This document shows positions 37,125-47,408 of a stretch of DNA of 64,000 nt, one piece after another. Each line of letters begins with the position of its first letter. Within the stretch, counting starts at the first letter, position 1. A model generated the notes under the pieces. It saw only the letters and a list, made by a program, of their open reading frames with translations. It made no database searches and was not told the DNA's origin. The DNA is from Tetradesmus obliquus (taxonomy: Eukaryota > Chlorophyta > Chlorophyceae > Sphaeropleales > Scenedesmaceae). The DNA is taken from contig CP126198.1 of assembly GCA_030272155.1 (NCBI GenBank), positions 186,001 to 250,000 on the forward strand, in the 5' to 3' direction. A program made the translations under genes and the position numbers.

Positions 37125-38289
37125 GTGAGGCGCATTGCACAACAGAAGCAGCATTTCAGAAAACGTGCAACAACGGCTCGCAGCACCGCCTGCTGACAGC
37201 CACACGGGCTACTGCCCTGCTTATTGAGCAGTGGCTGGCGCATGCACGCCGCAGCCTGCCGCACTCTGCTTGGCTTGGCTGTTTCGTCGCCCACAGCACC
37301 AGCCAGCGCTGCTGAACTGCTGCAAGCTCTCCCTCAAATGTAAAGCTACGCAGACACACACAGACACATGCACCAACATATCTGACACACTGCGAGCCCA
37401 GCTGCCGCCACCCATGTCGGCTGACACCACAGCTGCCATCTAGCCCCTGCTTCTCTCTTTCCTGTTTCCAGCGAGCGTGCCTATCCCACAGTCACCTGGA
37501 AGTACTTGCCGCACACCAGGCACACATACTTGTTCAAGTGGACTGTTTGATTGACTGGCTGCTCAGTGCTCAATTCAACAGCAGAATTTCAAATCACCCG
37601 GAAAATCTTGCCGCACACCAAGCACACGTACTTGTTCGAGTGGACTGCTTGATTGACAAGCTGCTCAGTGCTCAATGCAACAGCAGTTGAAAAACTCACC
37701 TGGAAGTACTTGCTGCACACCAGGCACACGTACTTGTTCAAGTAGACCGTTTGATTGAATGGCTACTCAGTGCTCAGTGCTGAATTCAACAGCGTTTTCT
37801 TAAAGCTCACCTGGAAGTACTTGCCGCACACCAGGCACACGTACACGTTGATGGGAGACAGGCTCACACTGCAGCACTTCTCAAAGTCAAAGTCCAGGTT
37901 CTGACGCAGTGAGAGTGTGTGTGTGCAGGAGAGCAGCGTAGAGGCGCAGTGCAGCAGAGCGGAAGAGACAGGTGTCAGCGTGCATGACTGAGACATATCA
38001 TGCTGCAGATGCCACAGCTTGTATGGTGAGAGACCATCACAATCTGCCCCGTAGCAGCAGCCCCTACGGCACAGCCTGCGGCAGCCACATGCATGCAAGA
38101 GAGCGACTTGCTTGGTGACTTCCTGCAGTTGCCTGCTGGTACCTTGACAGCAGCACAGCACATGAACAGGCACAGCAATAGTTCGGTACGCCAAATTTTG
38201 CGACTCTTGCTGAGTACAGCCATGCTTGCCGACTGAGCGCTGCAACCCTGTGGCGGCCAGCCGGCTGCCCGCTCGCGCGTACGGCAACG

Positions 38290-38320
<31 letters not shown>

Positions 38321-38879
38321 AATACAGCCATGCTTGCCGGCCGAGCGCTGCAACCCCTTGGCTGCCAGTCACTCAGCTGCACACTGCCCAGCCAAGTGCA
38401 ACCCAGCCAGCCAATGCTGTGCTGCCAACAGATTTCACAGCCAGCCAGCCAGCCAGCCAGCCAACCACTAGCCACACTGCCGCTGCTGACCTGGCGCAGT
38501 GGGTGCCATCCTTGCAAGACTACATGGTGGTAGACCCAACACAACGAAACTATGCACACAAGGTGCCAGTCACACTGCTGCTGACCTGGCGCAGGATGGT
38601 GTCCAGGTAGGGGCACTCATGGCCGCGCTTGACAGCAGAGCGGGTTGTTGACAGCGGCAGCGGGATACGCTCGTCATCCTCCTCATCTGCATGCTGCTGC
38701 TGTTGCTCATCCTCCTGCTTTGCTATGCCATCTTCATGCTTTGCGTCAAGTTTATGTTGTGGTTGTGCTTGCTGCTGCTCGCGCTTGGCGCGCTTGGCAG
38801 CACGTTCATCTGCTGCAGCATCAGCAGCGTCTGTGGCTGCTGCCCCTGCTGACTCTGGATCGGGCATCACGTCAGCCAT
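31488..38879 (-). CDS. USP39: USP39/SAD1, ubiquitin-protease-like tri-snRNP splicing factor
   Basis: Twelve exons join in phase: 38586-38879, 37811-37900, 36879-36959, 36141-36227, 35112-35260, 34650-34758, 34371-34497, 34065-34168, 33490-33588, 32928-33147, 32361-32503 and 31488-31664. They give 559 residues (human protein 565). After an acidic/Lys-rich N-terminus comes a ZnF-UBP domain with C89, C120/C123 (CLVCGKYF), H135/H139, H145 and C158. It is followed by a USP fold (YDLIANVVHEGK, VTRLPNFLALTFKRFTRNNFF, LSEAYFQVYQ). The nucleophile box reads NNMRANDYAN, so the catalytic Cys is Asp (about D218), and the His box is missing. That matches the inactive USP39/Sad1 branch, which acts in U4/U6.U5 tri-snRNP assembly in the nucleus. 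A basic, Gln-rich tail ends in VKLG. Divergent from PEX3. Confidence 0.95.
31740..32235 (-). repeat. USP39 intron 11: copies of exon 12 start and exon 11 end
   Basis: One copy of the exon 12 start (DLVVLDLLPQM) lies at about 31740-31776. Three copies of the exon 11 end (CAGCGTGGAGAAG...TGGTACGAGGTGCAG plus a GTGAGG donor on the minus strand) lie at about 31985-32025, 32083-32125 and 32188-32235, separated by (CTG)n. Confidence 0.88.
32505..32562. repeat. (CAG)n microsatellite abutting USP39 exon 11 acceptor
   Basis: An almost pure CAG run. On the coding strand it reads (CTG)n-CAG directly before the exon starting at 32503. Confidence 0.9.
32680..33290 (-). repeat. USP39 exon 10: duplicated edges on both sides
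   Basis: A copy of the exon 10 end (SLELRDALPVPNG plus donor) lies at about 32683-32780 in intron 10. A copy of the exon 10 start (VPIFQLLAK.DGSTVS) lies at about 33235-33286 in intron 9. The genuine exon is 32928-33147. Confidence 0.88.
33830..33995 (-). repeat. USP39 intron 8: two copies of the exon 8 end
   Basis: Copies reading LEVTTLAGTGKGAAA with a following GTGGG/GTGAG donor lie at about 33832-33890 and 33943-33995. The true exon end is at 34065. Confidence 0.87.
34750..34837. repeat. (CAG)n/(CGG) mixed microsatellite at USP39 exon 6 acceptor
   Basis: CAG triplets interrupted by CGG. On the coding strand (CTG/CCG)n leads into the exon 6 acceptor at 34759-34760. Confidence 0.85.
35279..35660 (-). 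repeat. USP39 intron 4: (CAG)n and three copies of the exon 5 start
   Basis: Copies reading LVSRLDSEVSWVRA with an acceptor lie at about 35372-35412, 35503-35545 and 35620-35662, spaced ~120-130 bp apart. The genuine exon starts at 35260. Confidence 0.92.
35920..36065 (-). repeat. USP39 intron 4, distal end: two copies of the exon 4 end
   Basis: CACCTCCCGGTTGAAGCTGG (about 35919) and a variant near 36030 repeat the exon 4 end (NPSFNQE plus GTGAG donor) found at 36141. Confidence 0.85.
36228..36500 (-). repeat. USP39 intron 3: two ~127-bp copies of the exon 4 start
   Basis: Copies reading VYCLPDNYEVVDRSLDDIRAV lie at about 36295-36360 and 36423-36490, with the same CTGTGCGGCAGGCAG leader. 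The genuine exon start is 36227. Confidence 0.93.
37030..37123 (-). repeat. USP39 intron 2: copy of the exon 3 start plus (CAG)n
   Basis: This reads GRGLATHAYKHSL with an acceptor, followed upstream by a long (CAG)n run at about 37085-37123. The genuine exon start is 36959. Confidence 0.9.
37490..37770 (-). repeat. USP39 intron 2: three copies of the exon 2 end
   Basis: Copies reading YVCLVCGKYFQ-like sequence plus a donor lie near 37495, 37598 and 37700, each followed by TTGTTCRAGTRGACYGYTTG intron sequence. The genuine exon end is 37811. Confidence 0.9.
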
Positions 38880-39383
38880 GGAAAATTCAACACACCAAAA
38901 AGCGTATTGGCAAGCTTGTATTGGGTTGTGCAGCAACAATGTTCGAATCGTGTAAAAGCAGCAGCAGTGTCACAGCAACAGGCAATCAGCTGTCTGTCTT
39001 TGTCAGCCGAAACTGTTCAGCAACACCTAAGAGACCAGATTACACAACAACATAGTCAAACACATCAAGCAATAATGAACCAGCGCGTGGTGGCAGTGCA
39101 ATCGTCGCTGTGTTTGTTCTTGGGCTTTCTCTCATGATCGAAGGTTCAAAGCACTTCACCAAACGGTACTTGTGTTCGTTGTTTCAATGAGCATTGCAGC
39201 TGGCTCTCTGGCAACGCTCGCACCCTCAGCATTGTGTTCCTCGCTGCCCACTGATTTCGTCACCGGCAACCTTGTAGATAGGTTATGGATGATGTTTGAA
39301 AACCGTTAGTACGAGCACGGACGCCCCGTAGTTGGCGGAGGGCCTTCCTAGTGGCATTGCCTGGCCCAGTCAGCAAGCAAGCC
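38880..39383. promoter_or_regulatory. Divergent intergenic region, USP39 (-) and PEX3 (+)
   Basis: A 504-bp gap between the two start codons, so both promoters must lie here. No clear TATA box or repeat is recognised. Confidence 0.5.
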
Positions 39384-42300
39384 ATGAGCACGTTCTGGCG
39401 CAGGTGCGCCTGCTGGCTCTCACTTCCCATGTGCAACAACGATAGATGCATGCATTACTGGGCTGCACAGCTGCTGCTGCGTGCTGAGCCTTCAGCCACA
39501 GCAGGGCATGCTGTCATGTGCATGCTGCTGTTCCTGCAGGCACAAAAGGCGGATCATAGCAGCGACAGCCTTGGGCGCTGCAGGCGCGGCAGCTGCTTAC
39601 TACTGGTGAGCTCTGCTTTCTGCCTGTGGGCAAGTCCATACTACTGGCAGCCATTAAGCTCAGCCCGACTTCAACTCAGCAGGATGGCATATGCAGCTGC
39701 ATGTCTGAGAAGCCTGGCAACATGTGCACACGGCTTGAAGGTGCATAGGTCAGGCAGCCGCTACCTCCGCAGCTGACAGCTTTGCAGCCAAGGTGGTCTG
39801 AATGCACATAGCAGCAGGTGGGACGCAGGGTGTACAGCTTGATGATAGCGGTGTGGTCTAGTGGCGTGAGGAGTGCAGCTGCAAGTGCAGCTGAAAGCTT
39901 GATGCCCATGGCACAGGAGGGGTGCTGTTGACAGAGAGATTGCATGTTGTCCATGTTTCATGTTGTGTCTTGCAGCCTCACAGTGTGTGACATGCTACTT
40001 GTGCTGCCTGCAGGTGGCACAGCACTGAAGAGCAGGAGCAGCAGCGCAGGTATGCAGTGGGTATAGCGGACGGGTGTATAGCTATGTAGGCCATCAACAC
40101 GCTGCAGCAGCACCCGTCGCAATGGCGACCTATGGGCACTGTTGCGCATGCGCTAAACCCATATGTGCCCATACTTGTTACCACTGCATCCTGACTAAAC
40201 TGATGATTAGTGCTCTGCAAGGTCGCCTCGTGTCTTGTGGTTTACCAGCTCCAACTGTGCTGCACGTGTCTGACCTTGCAGGCAGCAGGAGCAGCTGCTG
40301 GCCACCATCAGCAACCTACATGGCGCTGGACAGCAGCAGCAGCAGCAGCGACGGCCAGCAGCAGCAGCGGCAGGCCCTGGCGAGCCTGCAGATGAGGAGC
40401 AGCAGCAGCAGGATGCGCTGGACGACAGCCTCGCGCAGCACTTTGCATCCATCCAGGAGCTGAGTGACAGGCAGGCGCTGGAGGAGCTGCTGCCGCGGCT
40501 GCAGCAGGTGGTGGGCCAGGTGAGGCCAGCGGGGTGGTGGGCTGGGTTGAGGCAGCAGGTGGTGGGCCGAGTTGGGTGGCAGATGGTGGGCCGAGTGGGG
40601 CCAGCAGGCGGTGGGCCAGGTCATCACAGCAGGTGGTGGGCTGAGTTGGGTGGCAGCAGGTGATGGGCTGAGAAAGGCCAGCAGGTGGTGGGTTAGGTGC
40701 GGCATTGGTGGGCCAGGGCTCAAGTTTGGGTGCTCGTGCTGAAATCCAAGTATGGCTATCTCAGCGCAACCATACAGGCATGCAGCAGGCCATGGCCCCG
40801 GCCGTTGTCTCATGCATGCTCCTGCATATGCTCCTGCAGGCCACCAACTACGAGCCGCTGCGCGACCAGCTGCGCAGCCCTGCAGCAGCGGCCCTCAGCA
40901 GCGAGCAGAAGCTGGCGCTGTGGCGGGGCCTTGCGGGGCACAGCTTCTGCAGGGCGCTGGGCAGCGTGTGGCTGGTGCCGCTGATGGACCTGCTGGTGCG
41001 GCTCAAGCTGCACATCGTGGGCAGGTGAGGCGCACTTAGTTGTTCACAGTGCGATTGCAGTTGGCACGTAAGCATTGTGTGGGCAGGTGGTGGTGTGCCG
41101 CTGATGGACCTGCTGGTGCGGCTGAAGCTGCACATCGTGGGCAGGTGAGGCGCGGTCAGTTTGTATGGTTGAGGTGCAGTTCATTTTGCGGGCAGGTGGT
41201 GCAATGCCGCTGATGGACCTGCTGGTGCGGCTGAACCTGCACAATGTGGGCAGGTGAGGTTTGCGTGTGGGGTGGGAAGGGCAGGGTGGGATGGGGTGAG
41301 TGCTGTTGATGGACCTGCTGGTGCGGCCCAAGCTGCAACTCGTAGGAACGCATGTTTGTGTGGGGTGGGTCTCGCCAACCGCGCCACAATGCCGCCTGTT
41401 TGTTGCGCTGCCATGCTGCTGCATCACGCGCAGCACATGTAGCTGGTGGGCACAACTGACGTGTGCTGCCTGTTGCCGTGCCACCTCCATGCAGGCACAT
41501 GCAGCTGGAGAGCAAGCTGCCGCAGCTCCTCTTGCCACCTTGATGCAGCCACATGTACATGATGCAGGCACATGCACTTGGAGAGCAACACATACCTCTG
41601 CTGCCTGTTGCCGTGCCACCTCCATGCAGGCACATGCACCTTGAAAGCAAGCTGCCGCAGCTCCTCTTGCCACCACGTTGATGCAGGCACATGTACTTGG
41701 ATGCAGGCACATGTACTTAGAGAGCAACACATACCTCTGCTGCCTGCCGCACTGCTGCACCGCCTGCAGGCACATGTACCTTGAGAGCAAGCTGCCGCAG
41801 CTGCAGCCGCAGGGCGGGATGGCCGGGGGCCTACACCCCGCGCTGGGCGGTGCGCTGCGGGCGGCCAACCCGTACGGGCGGCTGGCGCTGCCTCCCTGCC
41901 TTAGCGACAGAGCCAAGGAGGTGCGAGAGAGCACGCGCAGCTCACAGCCTCACAGGACTACACCATGTATCTTATGCAGGAGTGCACAGCATGGATTCGC
42001 GCATGCAGCGCAGGCGCGGTGCTGCCATGCACAACCTGCAGCATACCATTCATAATGCAAACGACATCCAGCTGCGCTCCACAGGCGGCAATATGAACCT
42101 TGTGCTTCGCATACACGCAGGAGTTTTTCCGCTGCGACTACTTCACGGACGTGGGCGCCGGGGGCCTGCTGCACAAGCTGCACTGCGCGGTGGAGCGCAG
42201 CCTGGCCGGGGTGGACTTTGGCGGCAGCATGAGCCAGCAGGTGAGAGCCAGCAAAGTGTCTGCATTCCGGTGCGTATGAGCACAGCATGTCGCAGCAGGC

Positions 42301-44317
42301 GACGGGCGAACCTGGCGCCAGCATGAGCCAGCAAGTGAACTGGGGGCGAACGACCAGCTGGGCGCAGTGTGTTGGTGGCGCGGCTGTGGGCATCTGTGGT
42401 GCATCTGGACGGCGTGGACTTTGGCGGCAGCATGAGCCAGCAGGTGAGAGCCAGCAGGCTGCCTTGGTGGTGCGGTGTTGACGTGAGGGTTTTCGCTATG
42501 TGTGTGCTGCGTTCAGTGGTGTGCGTGTGCGCGCAGCATGTCGCAGCAGTGAGTTGACTTTACAGCCGCAGTACGAGCGAGCAGGTGAGGCGTTGACTTG
42601 CTGGCGGCTGCCGTGGTGGTGCGGCTGTGTGCAGTGGTGAGCGCGTGAGCGCAGCATTAGCCAGCTGGTGAGGGGTGGGCTCGGCGCCAGCAGGTGGGGG
42701 AGGGGTTGACTTGCTGGCCGCTGCCTTGCTGGTGCGGCTGTGCGCAGTGGTGTGTGCATGTGAGCGCAGCATTAGCCAGTAGGTGAGGGGTGGGCTTGGC
42801 GGCAGCGGGTGGGGGAGGGTTTGACTTGCTGGCTGCTGCCTTGCTGGTGCGGCTGTGCGCAGTGGTGTGTGCATGTGAGCGCAGCATGTCGTGGCAGGTG
42901 AGGGGTGGACTATGGCGGCAGCATGAGCCAGCAGGTGGGTGGGGGAAACCGACTGGCTGGTGCATGGGCGGCACAGCTGTGAGCATCTGTGGTGCATTTT
43001 GGCGGCGGCAGGCCAGCACAGAGCATGCTGTGGACGCGTGTTGCTTTAGGGATCTTCACGTGCTCTTCGCAGGTCAGGTTTGTGCAAGCAGCGCCGTGCA
43101 CTTGCCAGCGCACAGAAACACCCTCACGTACCAACGGTGTTGGTGTGCTGCCGCTTGCAGGACGTGGAGTCGCTGGTCATCACCATGCATGCTGCTGCAA
43201 GGTTCTGCAACTTCAGTGATTGCTTTGCAAAGCTTTTGACGGAAGCACTGCCGATGCACTTTCTAACGTTCACATCCTCGTCACAAGTTGGCTGTGGTGG
43301 TCCTGTGCCTTGCAGGACGTGGAGTCGCTGGTCATCACCATGCACGCCGCCTTTGAGGAGAGCTTTGTGCGAGCTGAGGACCTGTGGGCGGCCTACCTGG
43401 TGCCGCCTGGGCCAGCACCAGTCAGCATGCGCACAGGTGAGGGGCACTGCAGCTGACTGCTGCTGCTGCTGCAGCTGGGTTGTTGTTGTGCTTGTGATGC
43501 TTCACGCTCCATGCTGAGGACCTGGGGGCGGCCTACCTGGTGCCGCCCGGCCCAGCACCAGTCAGCATGCGCACAGGTGGGAGGCACTGCAGCTGACTGC
43601 TGCTGCTGCTAGTAGGTTGCTGTTGTGCTTTTCGGCCTGCTGTTGTGGGTGGCAGCAGGCTTTGTGCCAGCCGTGATGCGGCCAAGCAGGGTGGTGGTAG
43701 GGCGTGATGCACTTAGCGCTGATGTGCAGCGGTAATGTCGTATATGCATGTGATGCTCATGCTCATCTTCTGGCCTGTTGCCGCTGCTGCTGGGCTGCTG
43801 GTGCAGGCTCTGGCGTAGAGGCGCTGCTGTCGCCTGTTGAGGCGGCGATGGTGGACGAGCTGAATGCGGAGCTGAGGGACACACTGAGCGATTACAGGTG
43901 CGACGCGCTGCTGCTGCTGCTGCTGCCGCTGCTGCTGTGTGGTATCTTGTTACATGGGCAGTTTGATGTATGCTGGGCAGTCAGCTGTGCCAGGAGGACT
44001 GAGGGAGCTGCTAAGCCTGCACGATGCTGCTTTGGCTGCACATGTTGATTGCAGGAAAGTAGGTGCTATGCAGATTGCGGCTGGGTTTTGCAGGTGCGGC
44101 ACATGGTCTGCCTAGATGCGTGCTGTGTGGTGTTATTACAGTGTGTCCTGCCATGGGGTGAGCCTGCTGCGCTGCTGCTGCTGCTGCTGCTGCTGCCTGC
44201 AGGTTTGTCGAGGCGCTGCGGGCGGCAGTGCGCCACACCAGCAAGAGCATGGGTGCATACATCAGCAGCAAGATGGGAGGTGGTGGCAGCAGCGGTGGCG
44301 CGCCTCCAGACAGCGCC

Positions 44318-44350
<33 letters not shown>

Positions 44351-44755
44351 GGTGGGGCGCCAGTCCTGCGGCCCTTCCCATATGTAGTACCGATTGTGGC
44401 AAAGAGCGGCAACCTGCTGTTTGATGAGGCTGGCAGGTGCACCAAGGTAGGTTTCTGGTTGCAGCACTGCAGCTGACGTGCAGCAGCTTCCTGCTTCCTG
44501 GCAATGTTGTTGTTCCTGAGCATGTGTCTGGTTGTAGCAGCAAAACGCACCTCCAGCCAGCAGTAGCTGGTGCGTGTCAGCATACTGCGTATGCAGCAAC
44601 AGGTTGGCAACTGAACCTGCTGCATACACTGTGCCTGATCATGCACTCTTGGCGCCGCTGTGTGTGCTGCTGATTGCTTGCAGGGCATCTCTCAGCTGCG
44701 GGACGTGCAGGCGCTGTGCGCGTCAGTGTTCACTTTTGGCCCACACATCTGCTGA
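39384..44755 (+). CDS. PEX3: Peroxin-3, peroxisomal membrane biogenesis factor
   Basis: Eleven exons (39384-39403, 39540-39605, 40014-40049, 40282-40519, 40840-41024, 41770-41920, 42121-42240, 43316-43436, 43807-43897, 44203-44446, 44684-44755) join in phase to 447 residues. Plant and human PEX3 have about 365-375; the excess comes from Gln-rich inserts in exons 4 and 10. The start MSTFWRRHKRRII leads into a short Ala-rich membrane segment (residues ~10-28). A coiled coil (EEQEQQ) follows. The family core LVPLMDLLVRLKLHIVGRHMYLE corresponds to the conserved LNIxGRHLYLD block. Near the end is PFPYVVPIVAKSG. PEX3 anchors in the peroxisomal membrane and docks PEX19 carrying membrane proteins. 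The 20-nt first exon is needed to reach an in-frame ATG before the anchor. Identification is strong; exons 1-3 are less certain. Confidence 0.9.
41085..41345 (+). repeat. PEX3 intron 5: three copies of the exon 5 end
   Basis: Copies reading PLMDLLVRLKLHIVGR plus a GTGAGG donor lie at about 41092-41150, 41204-41255 and 41300-41343, immediately after the genuine exon end at 41024. Confidence 0.93.
41425..41769 (+). repeat. PEX3 intron 5, distal end: ~5 copies of the exon 6 start
   Basis: Units with TGCAGGCACATG, then (C/T)TTGAGAGCAAGCTGCCGCAG, recur near 41490, 41565, 41625, 41680 and 41710. They represent acceptor plus HMYLESKLPQL and precede the genuine exon start at 41770. Confidence 0.9.
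42290..42950 (+). repeat. PEX3 intron 7: ~8 degenerate copies of the exon 7 end
   Basis: Repeated units contain GTGGACTTTGGCGGCAGC or diverged versions, ATGAGCCAGCAG, and a GTGAG donor (for example 42412-42445, then increasingly altered to about 42935). They derive from the exon end at 42240 (VDFGGSMSQQ). Confidence 0.85.
43150..43600 (+). repeat. PEX3 exon 8: duplicated start (upstream) and end (downstream)
   Basis: The exon 8 start (DVESLVITMHAA with its CTTGCAG acceptor) is copied at about 43154-43200. The exon end (AEDLWAAYLVPPGPAPVSMRT plus a GTGGG donor) is copied at about 43515-43580. The genuine exon is 43316-43436. Confidence 0.9.
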
Positions 44756-45434
44756 GGCCCACGCACACGCGGGACTGTACACGTGTTGTGCAACAGCAAG
44801 TTTTGCAGGCGCTGGGCAGCTTATGATGTGCTCAGGATTGTGCGATGCAAAGTACTGCAGCGGGCTCATCACAGGGAAGTGTACAGAAGCCGCAGGGGAT
44901 AGTTGTATGCTGTTGGGGCAATCCACCCCAGGGGTTGCGACTTGTGGGCAGTGGTTGCAGCACACCTGTTTCAATTGTTGCAGGAGAGCGTTTGCGTGGC
45001 AGGCCGTTGCGGTGTATTGAAAGTTGCGTCTGGTTTTGACTTGCTGGTGATACTACCTGACGGTTCTTTGGCATTGGCAGCATGCTGCCTGTACTGTACG
45101 CTATTGATGCAGGCCGCATTGCACTGTGATGTAGGCGGCATCAACAGAAGGGGCTCCTGTACACCTCGCCAAGCTGACAGCGAATAGGCAGTGGATTCTT
45201 GGAATCTATGGATCCACTCGGCTGCGCACGCCTTTTCTACGTGTTTACAAAGACAGCGACGTGCATGCAACCGGACATGTGTGTGGTTTTGCTGTCAGCT
45301 TTTGACACGTAGGGCTCTGGTAACCAGGTGGCGCGGCGACTAGGTATTCCCACTGAAGTTTGATGATGCCGTTTGTTGAAAAGCTTTGTTGAACCTTTCG
45401 ACGCGAAGGCCTCATCGACGCTCGCGCATGGGCA
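44756..45434. other. Intergenic region between PEX3 and the small ARM gene
   Basis: 679 bp holding the PEX3 3' UTR and the promoter of the next gene. No domains, repeats or RNA genes are recognised. Confidence 0.5.
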
Positions 45435-47408
45435 ATGAAGATGTGCAGCCTAACTGATGCCACGGGAGACTGGGGTGTGTTCGCCTGGGGCCAAGGCCGC
45501 AACGCCATCAGTGGGACATGCAACTTCAGCACAGCAACATGCGGCGGAGCTGCGTGCAACAGCAATGGCCTGAAAGCGCGGGAATGCGTGGCGCCTCCGC
45601 GGGTGAGCAATGATAGTAAACCAATTAAACACAAATTGGAGTAAATGTACAATGGATTTGAAATGGTCTGCGGAAGGTGCCCTTGCGTCTGCGGAAGGTT
45701 GGGGAGCAGTAGATGACATGGCCATCAGCAGCAGCACAGCATGTCAGCATGCAGTAGTGCACTACTGCCGCACTCACCAGCAGCTGTACATTCCTGGCAC
45801 CTTGTCAGCAACCAATTTATATTGTATTTCTTGCAGGAGCCCACCCGATGCTCGTACGTGCAAGTAATGCTGATGGCAGAGCACGTGAGCCATCTGCACA
45901 GCACTGCCAGCCGCGCAGTGCGGCTGCATGCAGTGCAAGAGTTGCGGAAACACAGCCGAGAGGTCACCAACAGGGCCACAATGGGCAGTCTGCCCAGTGC
46001 TATGCAGCAGCTGGTGGCCTTGCTGCAGGATGGCGATGAGCAGCTGCGGGAGCATGCAGCAGGCACGCTGTGCAACCTCTGCTGCAGCTGCGAGGCCAAT
46101 AAGGCCAAGTTTGGTGAGCACCCAGTGCCTGCAGGAACACCAAGTTGCTTATGTGTTATAGCATTGGATGCTTGGTTCACGTGTTTGACAATCACCATAA
46201 ACAAGACATGAACAGCATCAGCAGCATCAACAGCATCAACAGCAGCATTTCACTGTAGCTCTTGCCGCAAGCATGTGTGATTCCGGCTTTCCTGCAAGAG
46301 ACAATGCTCATCTCGAACAGCAGTTGATGCAGCAATGTGGCTGCTTTTGGCTGTTCTCCTGCAGGCCAGGAGCCAGGCGCCATCACGGCACTGTGTGAGC
46401 TGCTGGCCTCACCTGCTGTGTCACCAGCCACCAAGGCAGCAGCAGCGGCAGCAGTCAGCAACCTAGCACATGACCATGCAGACAACCAGGCGCTGTTAGG
46501 CCGCATGCCGGGCGTGCTGCCGGCGCTGCTGCGGCTCCTGCAAGAGCAGCAGCCAGCACGCTTGCGCATCGCAGCCGCGCGGGCCCTCGAGTGCTTAGCT
46601 CCCCACAACCAAGACTCCCTCGCAAGCCAGCCAGGCGCACTTACGGTGGTCACGCAGTGCTTGGCAGGCGCAGAAGCAGCAGTCAGGTCCTCTGCCGCAG
46701 CCACACTGCAGCGTCTGGTGTGGCTGCACGCAGCAAATGCAGCAGAGCTTGCGCTGCACACTGCAGGCGCAGTGGCGGGCCTGGCAGCGCTGCTGCGGGA
46801 CAAGGAGAGTGCCAAGGCCCGGGAGCATGCAGCTGCAGCGCTGGGCAACCTCTGCTGCAGGGACGAGGGCATCAAGGCAGCAGTGGGCAGCCAGGCTGGC
46901 GTGTTGACTGGGCTGGTGCAGCAGCTGGGGGACAGGCACGCGCCTGTGCGCGCTGCTGCAGCAGCGGCGCTCAAGAGCCTGGCGGCACACTGCGTGGAGA
47001 ACCAGACGCGCATCGGAGCGATTGTTGGCGCGCTCAAGGGGCTGCAGGTGGGCGGGTTGCGGCGCAGTGAGCCTGCTGCTATTTTCGGATGCAACAGCAT
47101 TGGCCTGGCTCTTTTTGCTCAAGCTTTTACAGTGAAGCAATGCCTTTCATTATGTTTGGTTAGAGGGGGTGGGAGCTGCAGCATTGTCGCATGCATGTTG
47201 GCGTCTGCGCTGATGTGTCCTGGCTGTGCCGCACCCTTGTGCTCTGCAGGTGCTGCTGGATGATGCTGACCTGCGCGTCCGGCGGGAGGCTCTCGACTGC
47301 TTGAGGTGCCTGGCGGCAGCACACACCTGCAACTGGTTCATGCTGCGCAAGGAGCTGGCAGCAGCTGCAACAGACATGCACACGGTGACGTACATACTGT
47401 CACAGTGA
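45435..47408 (+). CDS. Armadillo-repeat protein, 428 residues
   Basis: Four exons (45435-45602, 45837-46113, 46365-47047, 47250-47408) join in phase. Residues ~65-425 are a run of ARM repeats with the usual ~42-residue period (LVALLQDGDEQLREHAAGTL, AAVSNLAHDHADNQ, ALLRDKESAKAREHAAAALG). They resemble importin-alpha/Vac8-type solenoids, which act as protein-binding scaffolds. The N-terminal 56 residues from exon 1 are Cys/Gly-rich and unlike the rest, so the first exon is the least certain. A downstream start in exon 2 would leave the ARM region intact. No nuclear-import-specific or kinase motif is seen, and I do not assign a family. Unlike its neighbours, this gene has compact introns (~200-250 bp) without obvious exon-edge copies. 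Confidence 0.8.
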
